Shown here in pieces: positions 53,957 through 62,831 of a stretch of 64,000 nucleotides of DNA (its first letter is position 1; every line of letters begins with the position of its first letter). Source of the stretch: Chitinophaga sp. YR627. Its GTDB lineage: Bacteria; Bacteroidota; Bacteroidia; Chitinophagales; Chitinophagaceae. Under the pieces are notes generated by a model. That model did not search any database. It saw nothing but the letters and a program-made list of their open reading frames with translations, and was not told the DNA's origin. Position numbers and translations under genes: made by a program. The DNA lies in assembly GCF_900114995.1 (NCBI RefSeq), contig NZ_FOUX01000006.1:124001-188000 (forward strand). Reading direction: 5' to 3'.

Positions 53957-55195
53957 ATGTCACCAATTTTTTCTTTGTACAGAAAGGCGTACGCCGGCCT
54001 ATCACCTTCAACCTGGCTGTTGGCTGTAGTTTTGTTAATCAATCGCAGTGGCGCAATGGTAATACCTTTCATGACGGTATATCTGACGCATGAACTGCAT
54101 TTTTCCATTGAACAAGCTGGTATTGTAATGGCCTGTTTCGGTACAGGCGCTATCTGCGGATCTTTTATCGGCGGACGTCTTTCCGACAGGATCGGCTTTT
54201 ATCCGGTACAGTTCTGGAGCCTGCTGCTGCAGGGACTCATCTTCCTGGTACTCGGACAGATGCGCACCCTGCCACAGTTTTGTGTCTGCATCTTTATACT
54301 GAGTTGCGTGGGAGATGCTTTCAGACCCGCAAACGTTGCAGCTACGGCTTATTACAGTACTGCTATCAATCGTACGAGATCTTACTCGCTGAACAGACTG
54401 GCCTCTAACCTGGGGTGGTCCGTCGGACCGGCACTGGGCGGTATCCTGGCTGGTTATAGTTATCATCTCCTTTTCTGGGTAGACGGTTTAAGTTGTATCA
54501 TCGCGATCATCATCATGCGGATACTGCTGCCACCGGTAAAAGTAGCACCTAAGCCGCCTAAACAGGAGGATTGTGTTACATCCGGCAATGCAGACAGTGT
54601 CTATAAGGATGGCGTTTACCTGGCTTTTATACTGCTGATCGTGGTATTTACGACAGGCTTCCTGCAATTATCCACCATGGTGCCTTTGTACCTGAAGTCT
54701 GTGGCCAATATGCAGGAAGCGCATATCGGTTTGCTGATGGGATTGAACGGTTTACTGGTCGCATTCTTTGAAATGGTACTGGTATATAAACTCGAAGGAA
54801 AGATGCATAGCCTGCAATTCATCACCCGTGGTGTGATCCTGGCAGGTATCGGTTACCTGAGCTTTAACTTGCTGCCACCGATAGCTGCCGCAGGCGTTGT
54901 GTTTATATTATTGTTCACAGCAGGAGAGATGCTGAGTATTCCTTTTATGAACTCGTTTTTTGTCATGAGAAGTAGTGATCATAACCGCGGACAATACGCA
55001 GGTCTCTACACCATGTCATTCTCCATCTCAAGCATCCTGGCGCCAACACTGGGCTCTTTTATGGTGGGCCACTACGGCTTTTCTTCCTGGTGGTATTGTA
55101 CGACGGCACTATGTACTTTGACCGGAATAGGATTCTATATCCTGTATAAAAAAACAGCCGGTAATAAAGAGGTAGAGATACTGGCCAGGAACTAA
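53957..55195 (+). CDS. MFS transporter
   Basis: 412 aa with about twelve hydrophobic segments. Motif A-like GGRLSDRIGF after the second segment, and a central cytoplasmic loop with PKPPKQEDC between segments 6 and 7. Single-component proton-driven exporter or importer; substrate not readable from sequence. Own terminator. Confidence 0.9.
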   Translation: MSPIFSLYRKAYAGLSPSTWLLAVVLLINRSGAMVIPFMTVYLTHELHFSIEQAGIVMACFGTGAICGSFIGGRLSDRIGFYPVQFWSLLLQGLIFLVLGQMRTLPQFCVCIFILSCVGDAFRPANVAATAYYSTAINRTRSYSLNRLASNLGWSVGPALGGILAGYSYHLLFWVDGLSCIIAIIIMRILLPPVKVAPKPPKQEDCVTSGNADSVYKDGVYLAFILLIVVFTTGFLQLSTMVPLYLKSVANMQEAHIGLLMGLNGLLVAFFEMVLVYKLEGKMHSLQFITRGVILAGIGYLSFNLLPPIAAAGVVFILLFTAGEMLSIPFMNSFFVMRSSDHNRGQYAGLYTMSFSISSILAPTLGSFMVGHYGFSSWWYCTTALCTLTGIGFYILYKKTAGNKEVEILARN

Positions 55196-55221
55196 TCCAA
55201 TATCTACTGAACCATATATAA

Positions 55222-55266
55222 AAAGAGAGAAGGCGTCCACCATACAGCGGACGCCTTCTCTCTTTA
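55222..55266 (+). terminator. terminator of MFS gene
   Basis: A 16-bp stem (AAAGAGAGAAGGCGTC / GACGCCTTCTCTCTTT), 26 bp after the gene. Confidence 0.88.
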
Positions 55267-55311
55267 TATTAATTAAGGTCTATTCAGATAATCTAAACAC
55301 ACTAAACCTTC

Positions 55312-55343
55312 AATTCTTAATTGTTAATTCCTAATTCTTAATT
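55312..55343. repeat. TTAATTCTTAATT repeat
   Basis: Copies of the AATTCTTAATT motif filling the gap before the radical SAM gene's stop; same family as 12439-12551. Confidence 0.7.
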
Positions 55344-55345
55344 GA

Positions 55346-56641
55346 CTAATAGTGTGCGAAGTCTTTCTCGTAATCCCCTTTGATCCTTTCAATCGGTGGA
55401 TTGAAATAACCATATTTCAGGTGAGGGAATTCCTCCTGGATCAACTCCTGCAGCTGTTTGATACCAAGGCAGTCACCTACTTCGGTAATACCCAGACGAC
55501 CCAGGTACCAGTCAGGATCAATATTGAAGTTTCTCCACTGGATCATCTGCAGATCGGTGTCTCTGATCAGTTTACGCAACGCTTCATATTCATCCACACT
55601 GTCAGTCATACCAGGGAAAGTGAAATAGTTGATGGAGGTCCATCCGCCAAATTCACGCACCACTTTCAGACTCTCAATGATGTCTTCAAATTTGTAGTTA
55701 TTGGGGCGGTAATACGGTGTATAGAATTTCTCCTGTACAGAGTTGGTACTTACACGGATGCTGTTCAGACCTGCCTTACACAGTTCACGTACTGCATCTG
55801 GTTTACTACCATTGGTATTGATATTGATGCTTCCTTTCGGCGTATGTTTACGGATCTCAATAATGGATTCGCGGATGGTTTCCCACATCAGCAGTGGTTC
55901 ACCTTCGCAACCCTGTCCGTAACTCACGATCGGGAACGGCGCTGTTTCCAGGTGAGGTACTGTATACTCCACGATCTCTTCTGCTGTTGGTTTAAAACGC
56001 AGACGGTCCTGTGTAGATACGATCGTTTCTTCTTCCGGCTGGAAAGAGATACAACCAATACAGTTAGCGTTACACGCAGGAGAAGAAGGGATCGGACACT
56101 CCCAGCGACCCATGAAATAGTTACGGGCAGCAGGGCAATGGTATGTCAGCGCACAGTTATCAGCCAGGTGCTGTACGAGGCGGTTGTGCGGATAAGCGCT
56201 CAGTAATTGCTGTACGCCCTGTTTTACCTTTTTATCATCAAAACCGGCACATTCCTGACGGATGTCCTGTTCGATACGGGTAGCAGGTACATAAAACTTA
56301 CCATCCAGCCAACCTACTGCGGTATAGCAGAAAAGGGGCAGGGTAGGTGCATCCGGCATGGTTTCGTATGCCGCCAGGTAATAACCGGTATGTGCAGGCG
56401 GAATAAAGGCAGCAACTGCCCATCCCTTATCACAGATACCCATTTCACCTGTTTTTGCATCCAGACCGATACCACGGCGTCCTGGCAGTTCATAAAGAGA
56501 ACCACCTTCTGGTAATTCTATCCATTCTTCCGGATCGATCGGCCAGGCGTCCCAGCCACTACGACCGGTAGTCAGCATGGAGGTGTCTTCGAAAATATTG
56601 CCTTTACCGTCAGAGTAAAGGATGTATGGAGACTGTTTCAA
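55346..56641 (-). CDS. radical SAM protein of unknown role
   Basis: 431 aa. Canonical 4Fe-4S/SAM motif Cys190-x3-Cys194-x2-Cys197 near the middle, after a ~180-residue N-terminal domain beginning with SDGKGNIFEDTSMLTTGRSG. Additional cysteines 163, 169 and 182 lie just ahead of the motif and could bind an auxiliary cluster. Later motifs (SYGQGCEGEPLL, ININTNGSKP, SINYFTFPGMTDS) are radical-SAM barrel strands. TTG appears to be the start (no ATG in frame upstream). A membrane protein gene follows on the same strand's upstream side. Function unknown. Confidence 0.82.
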   Translation of the reverse strand: MKQSPYILYSDGKGNIFEDTSMLTTGRSGWDAWPIDPEEWIELPEGGSLYELPGRRGIGLDAKTGEMGICDKGWAVAAFIPPAHTGYYLAAYETMPDAPTLPLFCYTAVGWLDGKFYVPATRIEQDIRQECAGFDDKKVKQGVQQLLSAYPHNRLVQHLADNCALTYHCPAARNYFMGRWECPIPSSPACNANCIGCISFQPEEETIVSTQDRLRFKPTAEEIVEYTVPHLETAPFPIVSYGQGCEGEPLLMWETIRESIIEIRKHTPKGSININTNGSKPDAVRELCKAGLNSIRVSTNSVQEKFYTPYYRPNNYKFEDIIESLKVVREFGGWTSINYFTFPGMTDSVDEYEALRKLIRDTDLQMIQWRNFNIDPDWYLGRLGITEVGDCLGIKQLQELIQEEFPHLKYGYFNPPIERIKGDYEKDFAHY

Positions 56642-56689
56642 ATGTTCAGATAGTTTCTTGTTGAATTTGTAATATTGTCCGGTGCGTCA

Positions 56690-57292
56690 TCAGAGCCTGC
56701 TTTTAAAAAAAGCGTTCATTTCTTCCGCGGTCGCTGCACCCGTTTCGTCAAGCACTTCCAGTTGTAATACCTTGTTGTTTTTGAAGTCTATCGTGAGCAG
56801 GTCATTCCGCAAAATTACGTTATTCAGTTGGTTCCAGCCAATCACCTTGTCTGAAAAGGTACCCGGCAGGCTCAGACCCATCATGTCAATCTTAATATAG
56901 CAAGGCTGGAAGAGCTTATACTCCGCCCATCCGATATAAGCGGAAGCAACACCTGTCAGGAACAGGAGGATACCGATGAGTGGCTGCATATGGCTGAGGA
57001 AGAACAGACAACCGGTCAGACTCACAAATGCCTGGATCAGGCGGGCCAGACTATTGGCAGACTGTATATTACGGAAGCGTTTCATGAAAAACGGAAACGC
57101 CAGACTTCCAACACCCAGCAGAATAAAAAAGATAGCCATTGCCCAGTTTGGCGACGCATTGTTGTATGCACCAATTCCGTTCATTAAAAAGAGAATGCCG
57201 GCCAGGCCATGCATTACAGGTTGCATGCGAAGGCGTGTTTCTGCATTCGGTTGGAGAATCCTGATCCTGTATTTAGTCATATTGTCGCTCAT
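56690..57292 (-). CDS. four-helix membrane protein with soluble C-terminal part
   Basis: 200 aa from the ATG giving MSDNMTK. Four hydrophobic segments (about 26-44, 52-71, 88-106, 108-125), then a ~70-residue soluble tail beginning YIKIDMMGLSLPG with a PH-like beta pattern. The tail's layout resembles small membrane proteins with an inner-membrane PH domain. Upstream of the radical SAM gene on the same strand, 48 bp apart. Confidence 0.7.
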   Translation of the reverse strand: MSDNMTKYRIRILQPNAETRLRMQPVMHGLAGILFLMNGIGAYNNASPNWAMAIFFILLGVGSLAFPFFMKRFRNIQSANSLARLIQAFVSLTGCLFFLSHMQPLIGILLFLTGVASAYIGWAEYKLFQPCYIKIDMMGLSLPGTFSDKVIGWNQLNNVILRNDLLTIDFKNNKVLQLEVLDETGAATAEEMNAFFKSRL

Positions 57293-57382
57293 CAACAGTC
57301 GTTTTTATATAAATCCTATCAGGGCATCTGTTAACGAGGTCCGTATATAATATTATATATGTCCCTCGTGCCCACCGCCCGG

Positions 57383-57408
57383 TTCTTAATCCTTAATTTT
57401 TAATTCTT
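57383..57408. repeat. TTAATTCTTAATT repeat, short
   Basis: Degenerate copies of the motif adjoining the stop of the arginase-family gene. Confidence 0.5.
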
Positions 57409-58453
57409 ATTCCTGGTTTGACAGGATCAGCAGGTTACACAGTTTGAACAGTACTCTTGCGCCTACATTCGCATCCCATTCATCATGAGAAGTACTTACC
57501 TCATTCAGGTCAAAGCCGATCAGTTTACGGCCGCTGCTGATGATCTTGCGGAAGAGGTAATAAAGCTGTTCTGTTTCAAAGCCGCCAGGTACAGGGGTAC
57601 CCGTCCGCGGACAAAGTTTTGGATCCAGACCGTCGATATCAAAACTTATATATACCTGTTGCGGGAGTGTAGCAACGATATCGTCACAGATCATCTTCCA
57701 GGTATCACCCTCGTATTGACGGGTTTTGATGTCCTTGTCGAAGAAGGTCACCACTTTACCGTTACTATTATTAATATATTCTACTTCCTCTTCGCAGTAG
57801 TCGCGGATACCGATCTGTACCAGTTTCGTCAGCTGAGGAACTTCTTTGATCGCATTGTACATGATAGAAGCGTGGGAATACTGAAAACCTTCGTAACCAT
57901 TACGGAGGTCACAGTGCGCGTCTATCTGAAGAATACCAAAATCGCCTTTTTTCTCACCGATGGCTTTGAAGAAGCCCAGGGGCGTGCTGTGATCACCGCC
58001 AACGAGCGCTACCAGTTTGCCGCTGTTCAGCAGATCTTTGGTCTGACGGTATACCCAGTCATTCATCGCAACCGTACCGGTATTGACATCAACCAGGGTC
58101 TTTTTAAGAAATTCATTATCACAGACATCTCCACCTTCTGTCAGGAATTTGAGGTAGAGTTCAGCTTCCTTGCGGAGATAATCGCTACGCAGGAGCAGCT
58201 GTTTGTCGATTTCACGCATGAAAAACCCGTTTTTCCATCCGTCTTTTACATCTGTATCATACAGGTCCACCTGGAGTGAGGCTTTGAAGATCTGTTCAGG
58301 ACCTCTGGCCGTACCGTGCGTATAAGAAACCGTCACTTCCCAGGGTACAGGTAATAGTACCAGTTTTGCATCCTCTTCAGTTGTAGGCAGGCCAAAGATG
58401 TTGTTGGACAACAGGCTTACCGAATTGGGATCAAATTGAGATAAATCCGCCAT
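57407..58453 (-). CDS. arginase/agmatinase/formimidoylglutamase family enzyme
   Basis: 348 aa from the ATG giving MADLSQFD; a longer in-frame start upstream looks unlikely. Binuclear manganese site: GGDHST, DAHCD, and DIDGLDP, with family spacing. It hydrolyses a guanidino compound (arginine, agmatine) or formiminoglutamate; the residues do not settle which. The adjacent genes are ccmE/ccmF, so no pathway clue. Confidence 0.87.
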   Translation of the reverse strand: MADLSQFDPNSVSLLSNNIFGLPTTEEDAKLVLLPVPWEVTVSYTHGTARGPEQIFKASLQVDLYDTDVKDGWKNGFFMREIDKQLLLRSDYLRKEAELYLKFLTEGGDVCDNEFLKKTLVDVNTGTVAMNDWVYRQTKDLLNSGKLVALVGGDHSTPLGFFKAIGEKKGDFGILQIDAHCDLRNGYEGFQYSHASIMYNAIKEVPQLTKLVQIGIRDYCEEEVEYINNSNGKVVTFFDKDIKTRQYEGDTWKMICDDIVATLPQQVYISFDIDGLDPKLCPRTGTPVPGGFETEQLYYLFRKIISSGRKLIGFDLNEVSTSHDEWDANVGARVLFKLCNLLILSNQE

Positions 58454-58668
58454 GATAATGTAATTTGATAAAAAGAGGCCACCTACAGGCGGTCCCGGGA
58501 AAAAACCGTTCATACAAAACGATTTTTCCGGCGCAAAGATAGTAATTTATGATGCTTTGACCATAAGAGCCTCACCACAGTTGGGGCTGCATCCGTTTTC
58601 CATAATTTATATGATAAAGATCATGTGTTCTTTTATGTAAAAAAAGACACTTGAAGTTCATTTTGGCG

Positions 58669-58676
58669 TAATTTTG
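58669..58676 (+). promoter_or_regulatory. candidate -7 promoter element for ccmE
   Basis: TAATTTTG matches the Bacteroidota TAnnTTTG -7 consensus, about 100 bp before ccmE; it sits inside a small inverted repeat (TTGGC / GCCAA). No good -33 element at the usual distance, so tentative. Confidence 0.35.
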
Positions 58677-58772
58677 CCAATGACAAAGACTGTATATCGA
58701 CGTAAAATGATGTGTACGGCTTTTCACTTTTAATTTAGGAAGCATTAAGGAAGAATCTGAATTATTTGCGAT

Positions 58773-59165
58773 ATGAAGAAATTTAATATTGTCCTGCTGG
58801 TACTCATTGCTGTAGCTATTGGCGTAATCGTAACAGTAGCAGGCGATTTCAGTACTTATGAGACATTTGCGACAGCCCGGCAGAAAGAAGGAAAGGAATT
58901 TCAGGTGATCGGTAAACTCGATACAACAAAGACACTGGAATATGATCCAATAAAAGATGCCAACCTGCTTCGTTTTTATGTAGTTGATAAAACAGGGGAG
59001 ATCCAGCCTGTTGTTTTCTATGGTACCAAGCCAACCGACTTCGAAAAAGCGGAAAGCGTGGTGCTGACCGGAAAAATGTCTAATGGAGAGTTCAAATGCA
59101 GCAAGATACTGATGAAGTGTCCTTCGAAATATAAGAACGATCAGGTGGCGATTGGAAAAGCGTAA
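58773..59165 (+). CDS. ccmE: cytochrome c maturation protein CcmE, Cys-type
   Basis: 130 aa, one N-terminal membrane anchor (about 5-24) and the OB-fold domain of CcmE. The haem-attachment position carries Cys116 in a CPSKY (CxxxY) motif rather than the usual HxxxY; Cys-type CcmE proteins are known from Desulfovibrio and archaea (System I*). It chaperones haem to apocytochrome c in the periplasm. ccmF follows after 85 bp. Confidence 0.9.
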   Translation: MKKFNIVLLVLIAVAIGVIVTVAGDFSTYETFATARQKEGKEFQVIGKLDTTKTLEYDPIKDANLLRFYVVDKTGEIQPVVFYGTKPTDFEKAESVVLTGKMSNGEFKCSKILMKCPSKYKNDQVAIGKA

Positions 59166-59210
59166 TTAGTAAGGGCCATCTTCCACATATAACTATTATT
59201 CAATCTTCGT

Positions 59211-59236
59211 CCGCAGACGACCGTCTGCGGTCTTTT
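59211..59236 (+). terminator. hairpin between ccmE and ccmF
   Basis: A 9-bp perfect stem (CCGCAGACG / CGTCTGCGG) with a 2-nt loop and following TCTTTT; may partly terminate after ccmE. Confidence 0.7.
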
Positions 59237-59250
59237 AATAATATCAGGTC

Positions 59251-61761
59251 TTGGATACAAAATACATAGGGGAACATCTGTTGCCCGGACAGATAGGGCA
59301 TTTTTCGGCAGTTTTGGCGTTTGTCGCTGCTATACTCGCGAGTATCAGTTACTTCATGGCGGTACAGTCCAAAGATGATCTGTTAAAGAATTCCTGGAAA
59401 AAACTGGCCCGCTGGGCTTTCATTATACAGGCCCTCGCTGTTTTTACCACTTTCGGCAGCCTGTACTATGCTTTATACAATCACTACTTCGAATACAAAT
59501 ACGTTTGGAGGAACTCCTCCCGCGATCTGCCGGTAAGTTACCTGCTCTCCAGCTTCTGGGCTGATCAGGAAGGTAGTTTCCTGTTATGGTCCATCTGGCA
59601 TAGTGTACTGGGACTGATCCTGATACGTTTCGGTAAGAAATGGGAGGCGCCGGTAATGGCGACCCTGTCTTTTGCACAGATCTTCCTGGGTAGTATGTTG
59701 ATCGGTATCTATATATTGGATTACCGTGTTGGTAGCAATCCTTTCCTGCTGCTCCGTCTGGCAGAAGAGAACCAGGGACTGCCATGGGTGGCTAATGCCA
59801 ATTATCTCGATTTCATCAAAGATGGTAATGGTCTGAACCTTTCCCTGCAAAACTACTGGATGGTGATCCACCCGCCGGTACTGTTCCTGGGATTCGCGTC
59901 TACCATCATTCCTTTTGCGTATGCGTTCGCTGGTCTCTGGACCCGTGAATATAAAGAATGGATCAAACCAGCCCTGCCATGGTCACTCTTCTCTGCCATG
60001 ATTCTGGGTACAGGTATCATGATGGGGGCTGCCTGGGCATATGAATCACTGACTTTTGGTGGTTACTGGGCATGGGATCCGGTAGAAAATGCTTCCCTGG
60101 TGCCATGGCTGACCCTGGTGGCAGGTGTACATACCCTGCTGGCCTTTAAGTTTTCCGGTCACGCCCTGAAGCCAACCTTTTTCTTCTTCTTTATCACTTT
60201 TGTACTGATCCTATATTCTACCTTCCTGACCCGTAGTGGTGTATTGGGTGATACTTCCGTACACTCATTTACTGACCTCGGTATGAGTGGCCAGCTGCTG
60301 GTCTATATGGCGGTATTCGTTATACCGGCATTTACACTTCTGATCATGAGAAGGAAGGAAATACCTGATGTACCGAAAGAAGCAAGCACTTATTCCCGTG
60401 AGTTCTGGCTGTTCGTTGGCGCGCTGATCCTGATGATCGCAGCCATTCAGATCACCTTTACGACTTCTATTCCGGTATGGAATAAGATCATCAACGGACT
60501 GGGTCTTAAGAAACTGTTCGGTATGGAGCAGGATATTGCACCTCCTTCTGATGGCGTATTCCACTATAATAAGATCCAGATCTTCGTTGCGATCGTGTTG
60601 GGTATTCTGACAGCGATTGTACAGTATCTGAAATATAAGGACACACCAAAAGGTCATTTCATTAAAAAGATCGGTATTCCTACTGTGATCAGTCTGGTGA
60701 TCACCGGTCTGATCGGCATCTTCGGTAATATCACCTATGATGCTTATGGTGGCGGCTTCCTGGGTGCCATCTATGTAATGCTCTTCACCAGTGTATATGC
60801 CATCGTAGCAAATGCGATGTTCATCATAGTGGGCCAGAAAGGTAAACTGCGCGTAGCGGGCGGTTCCGTTGCACACGTTGGTTTCGGTATGGTTCTGTTG
60901 GGTATCCTGATCTCTTCTTCCAAGAAAGAGGTGATCTCTATCGACAGGATGAAAATGCTGGATGGCGGGTTCTTCGGAAAGGAAAGCAAGGAAAATCCAA
61001 GAGAAAACCTGATGCTGCCAAAGAACTTCCCAGTGCAGATGGGTGACTATCACGTTACTTATGCCGGTGACTCCCTGGCAGAAGGTGATGCGAAGACTTA
61101 CTACCTGGTGCGTTACGAGCGTCGTGACCCATCAAATGGTAATATCGTTGAGAAATTTACCCTGCATCCGGATGCCTTTTTGAGCAACAAGGGACAGCAG
61201 CAGCTAACACCTAACCCGGATTCAAAACATTATTTTACAAAAGATATCTTTACTTATATCACGGCCGTACCTATCAAGGACAATTCCAGCGATACGGCCC
61301 AGTATAATAACCATGACATTGCACCGGGTGATTCCGTGTTCTTTGCGAATGGTTACATTATACTGGAAGGTATTCAGCCTCAGCCACAGAACCGCAATTA
61401 TACGCCGCAGCCCAATGACCTGGCAGTAGGGGCGCAATTGAGAGTGGTGACCAAGAATAACGAGCAGTACAACCTGATGCCGGTGTATAGTCTGCGTGAC
61501 AGCAGTTACGAAGTGATCGTACCGGATACCGTTGCGCCACTGTCCCTGTATGTTAAATTCAGCAAAGTATTGCCGAAAGAGAAAAAGATACAGATACAAG
61601 TAAAGGAATCTGATACGTTTAAGGATTATATTGTGATGAAAGCATTTATATTCCCATACATCAATGTATTGTGGTTAGGTATCCTGGTGATGGTTGTTGG
61701 GTTTGTAATGAGTATTGTGCAAAGAGTGAAGATGAACAAGTCAAAATCGATTCAGTCATAA
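59251..61761 (+). CDS. ccmF: cytochrome c maturation protein CcmF
   Basis: 836 aa integral membrane protein with more than ten hydrophobic segments. The haem-handling WWD domain lies at about 270-286 (GGYWAWDPVENASLVPW), with His residues flanking the region, as in CcmF/CcsA proteins. It acts as haem lyase joining haem to apocytochrome c. The start is TTG at 59251; no in-frame ATG precedes residue 36. C-terminal ~230 residues form a soluble periplasmic domain. Confidence 0.92.
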   Translation: MDTKYIGEHLLPGQIGHFSAVLAFVAAILASISYFMAVQSKDDLLKNSWKKLARWAFIIQALAVFTTFGSLYYALYNHYFEYKYVWRNSSRDLPVSYLLSSFWADQEGSFLLWSIWHSVLGLILIRFGKKWEAPVMATLSFAQIFLGSMLIGIYILDYRVGSNPFLLLRLAEENQGLPWVANANYLDFIKDGNGLNLSLQNYWMVIHPPVLFLGFASTIIPFAYAFAGLWTREYKEWIKPALPWSLFSAMILGTGIMMGAAWAYESLTFGGYWAWDPVENASLVPWLTLVAGVHTLLAFKFSGHALKPTFFFFFITFVLILYSTFLTRSGVLGDTSVHSFTDLGMSGQLLVYMAVFVIPAFTLLIMRRKEIPDVPKEASTYSREFWLFVGALILMIAAIQITFTTSIPVWNKIINGLGLKKLFGMEQDIAPPSDGVFHYNKIQIFVAIVLGILTAIVQYLKYKDTPKGHFIKKIGIPTVISLVITGLIGIFGNITYDAYGGGFLGAIYVMLFTSVYAIVANAMFIIVGQKGKLRVAGGSVAHVGFGMVLLGILISSSKKEVISIDRMKMLDGGFFGKESKENPRENLMLPKNFPVQMGDYHVTYAGDSLAEGDAKTYYLVRYERRDPSNGNIVEKFTLHPDAFLSNKGQQQLTPNPDSKHYFTKDIFTYITAVPIKDNSSDTAQYNNHDIAPGDSVFFANGYIILEGIQPQPQNRNYTPQPNDLAVGAQLRVVTKNNEQYNLMPVYSLRDSSYEVIVPDTVAPLSLYVKFSKVLPKEKKIQIQVKESDTFKDYIVMKAFIFPYINVLWLGILVMVVGFVMSIVQRVKMNKSKSIQS

Positions 61762-61764
61762 CGC

Positions 61765-61813
61765 TTTTATTCCCGGGGACAGGCGCCAGCTAGTCCTGTC
61801 TCCGGGAATAAAA
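61765..61813 (+). terminator. long hairpin after ccmF
   Basis: Stem of about 19 bp in two parts (TTTTATTCCCGG/CCGGGAATAAAA and GGACAGG/CCTGTCT); it separates ccmF from the hydrolase gene. Confidence 0.75.
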
Positions 61814-61826
61814 CAATACACTTCCC

Positions 61827-62831
61827 ATGAAAAGCAGCTGGCTGCGAATATCCCTGATTGTAATAACGGTCTTCGTAATTATATATTACCTTGGTCCACG
61901 ACCGGTTACCCCACGGTATGATCCTTTATTACCTACCGTCCCACAACAGCCTTCGGCACTGGACCAATATGTTGCCACAAAAGAAGGTTTTCACAAGATA
62001 AAGCCCGATAACGAAGCCCGGATCATCTGGTATGATTCCCTGCACCGCAAAACGCCTTTCAGCGTAGTGTACCTGCATGGTTTTTCTGCCAGTCAGGAGG
62101 AAGGTAATCCCGTGCACCGTGATTTCGCGAAGCGATACGGTTGCAACCTGTACCTTTCCCGCCTGGATGGTCACGGACTGGATACTTCGGAGCCTTTGCT
62201 GACGATGACTGCCGGTGGACTATGGCGGGACGCTAAAGAGGCACTGAGCATCGGTAAAGCGCTGGGAGAGAAAGTGATCCTGGTAACCTGTTCGACCGGA
62301 AGTACCCTCGGACTAAAACTGGCCGCTACCTTCCCCAATGATATTTATGCTATTATCAATATGTCGCCCAATGTTGCGATCAATGATGATATGGCCTTTC
62401 TCGCGAATAATCCCTGGGGATTACAACTGGCGCGTCTGGTTTGTCATGGTGATTACAGACAGGCGCCTCCCGAAAAGCCGGAGCTTGGTAAGTACTGGTA
62501 TAATAAATACCGGTTAGAGGCGGTGGTCGAACTGGAGAGTCTGTTGGAAACAACGATGGAGCCAGGTGTATTTCATAGCGTTAAACAGCCGGCATTGAAC
62601 GTTTACTACTTCCGGGATAAGGCGCATCAGGATCCGACCGTAAAGATCTCTGCGATCCTCGCTATGCACAAAGCCCTGGGCACCCCTGCAGATATGAAGG
62701 AGGCGGTTGCCATTCCGGATGCCGACGCACATGTGATAGGTTGTTATCTGACCTCTAAGGATGTACCGGCGGTAGAAAAGGCGATCGATTCATTCGCAGA
62801 AAAAAAGCTGGGTCTGATACCCGTGAAATAG
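61827..62831 (+). CDS. membrane-anchored alpha/beta hydrolase
   Basis: 334 aa. An N-terminal membrane anchor (about 5-23), then an alpha/beta hydrolase fold: oxyanion loop VVYLHGFSAS, nucleophile Ser in TCSTGSTLG, and a C-terminal His in DADAHVIG. A long lid region is implied by length. Esterase or lipase-like; substrate unknown. Follows ccmF but is separated by a strong hairpin, so probably its own transcript. Confidence 0.87.
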   Translation: MKSSWLRISLIVITVFVIIYYLGPRPVTPRYDPLLPTVPQQPSALDQYVATKEGFHKIKPDNEARIIWYDSLHRKTPFSVVYLHGFSASQEEGNPVHRDFAKRYGCNLYLSRLDGHGLDTSEPLLTMTAGGLWRDAKEALSIGKALGEKVILVTCSTGSTLGLKLAATFPNDIYAIINMSPNVAINDDMAFLANNPWGLQLARLVCHGDYRQAPPEKPELGKYWYNKYRLEAVVELESLLETTMEPGVFHSVKQPALNVYYFRDKAHQDPTVKISAILAMHKALGTPADMKEAVAIPDADAHVIGCYLTSKDVPAVEKAIDSFAEKKLGLIPVK

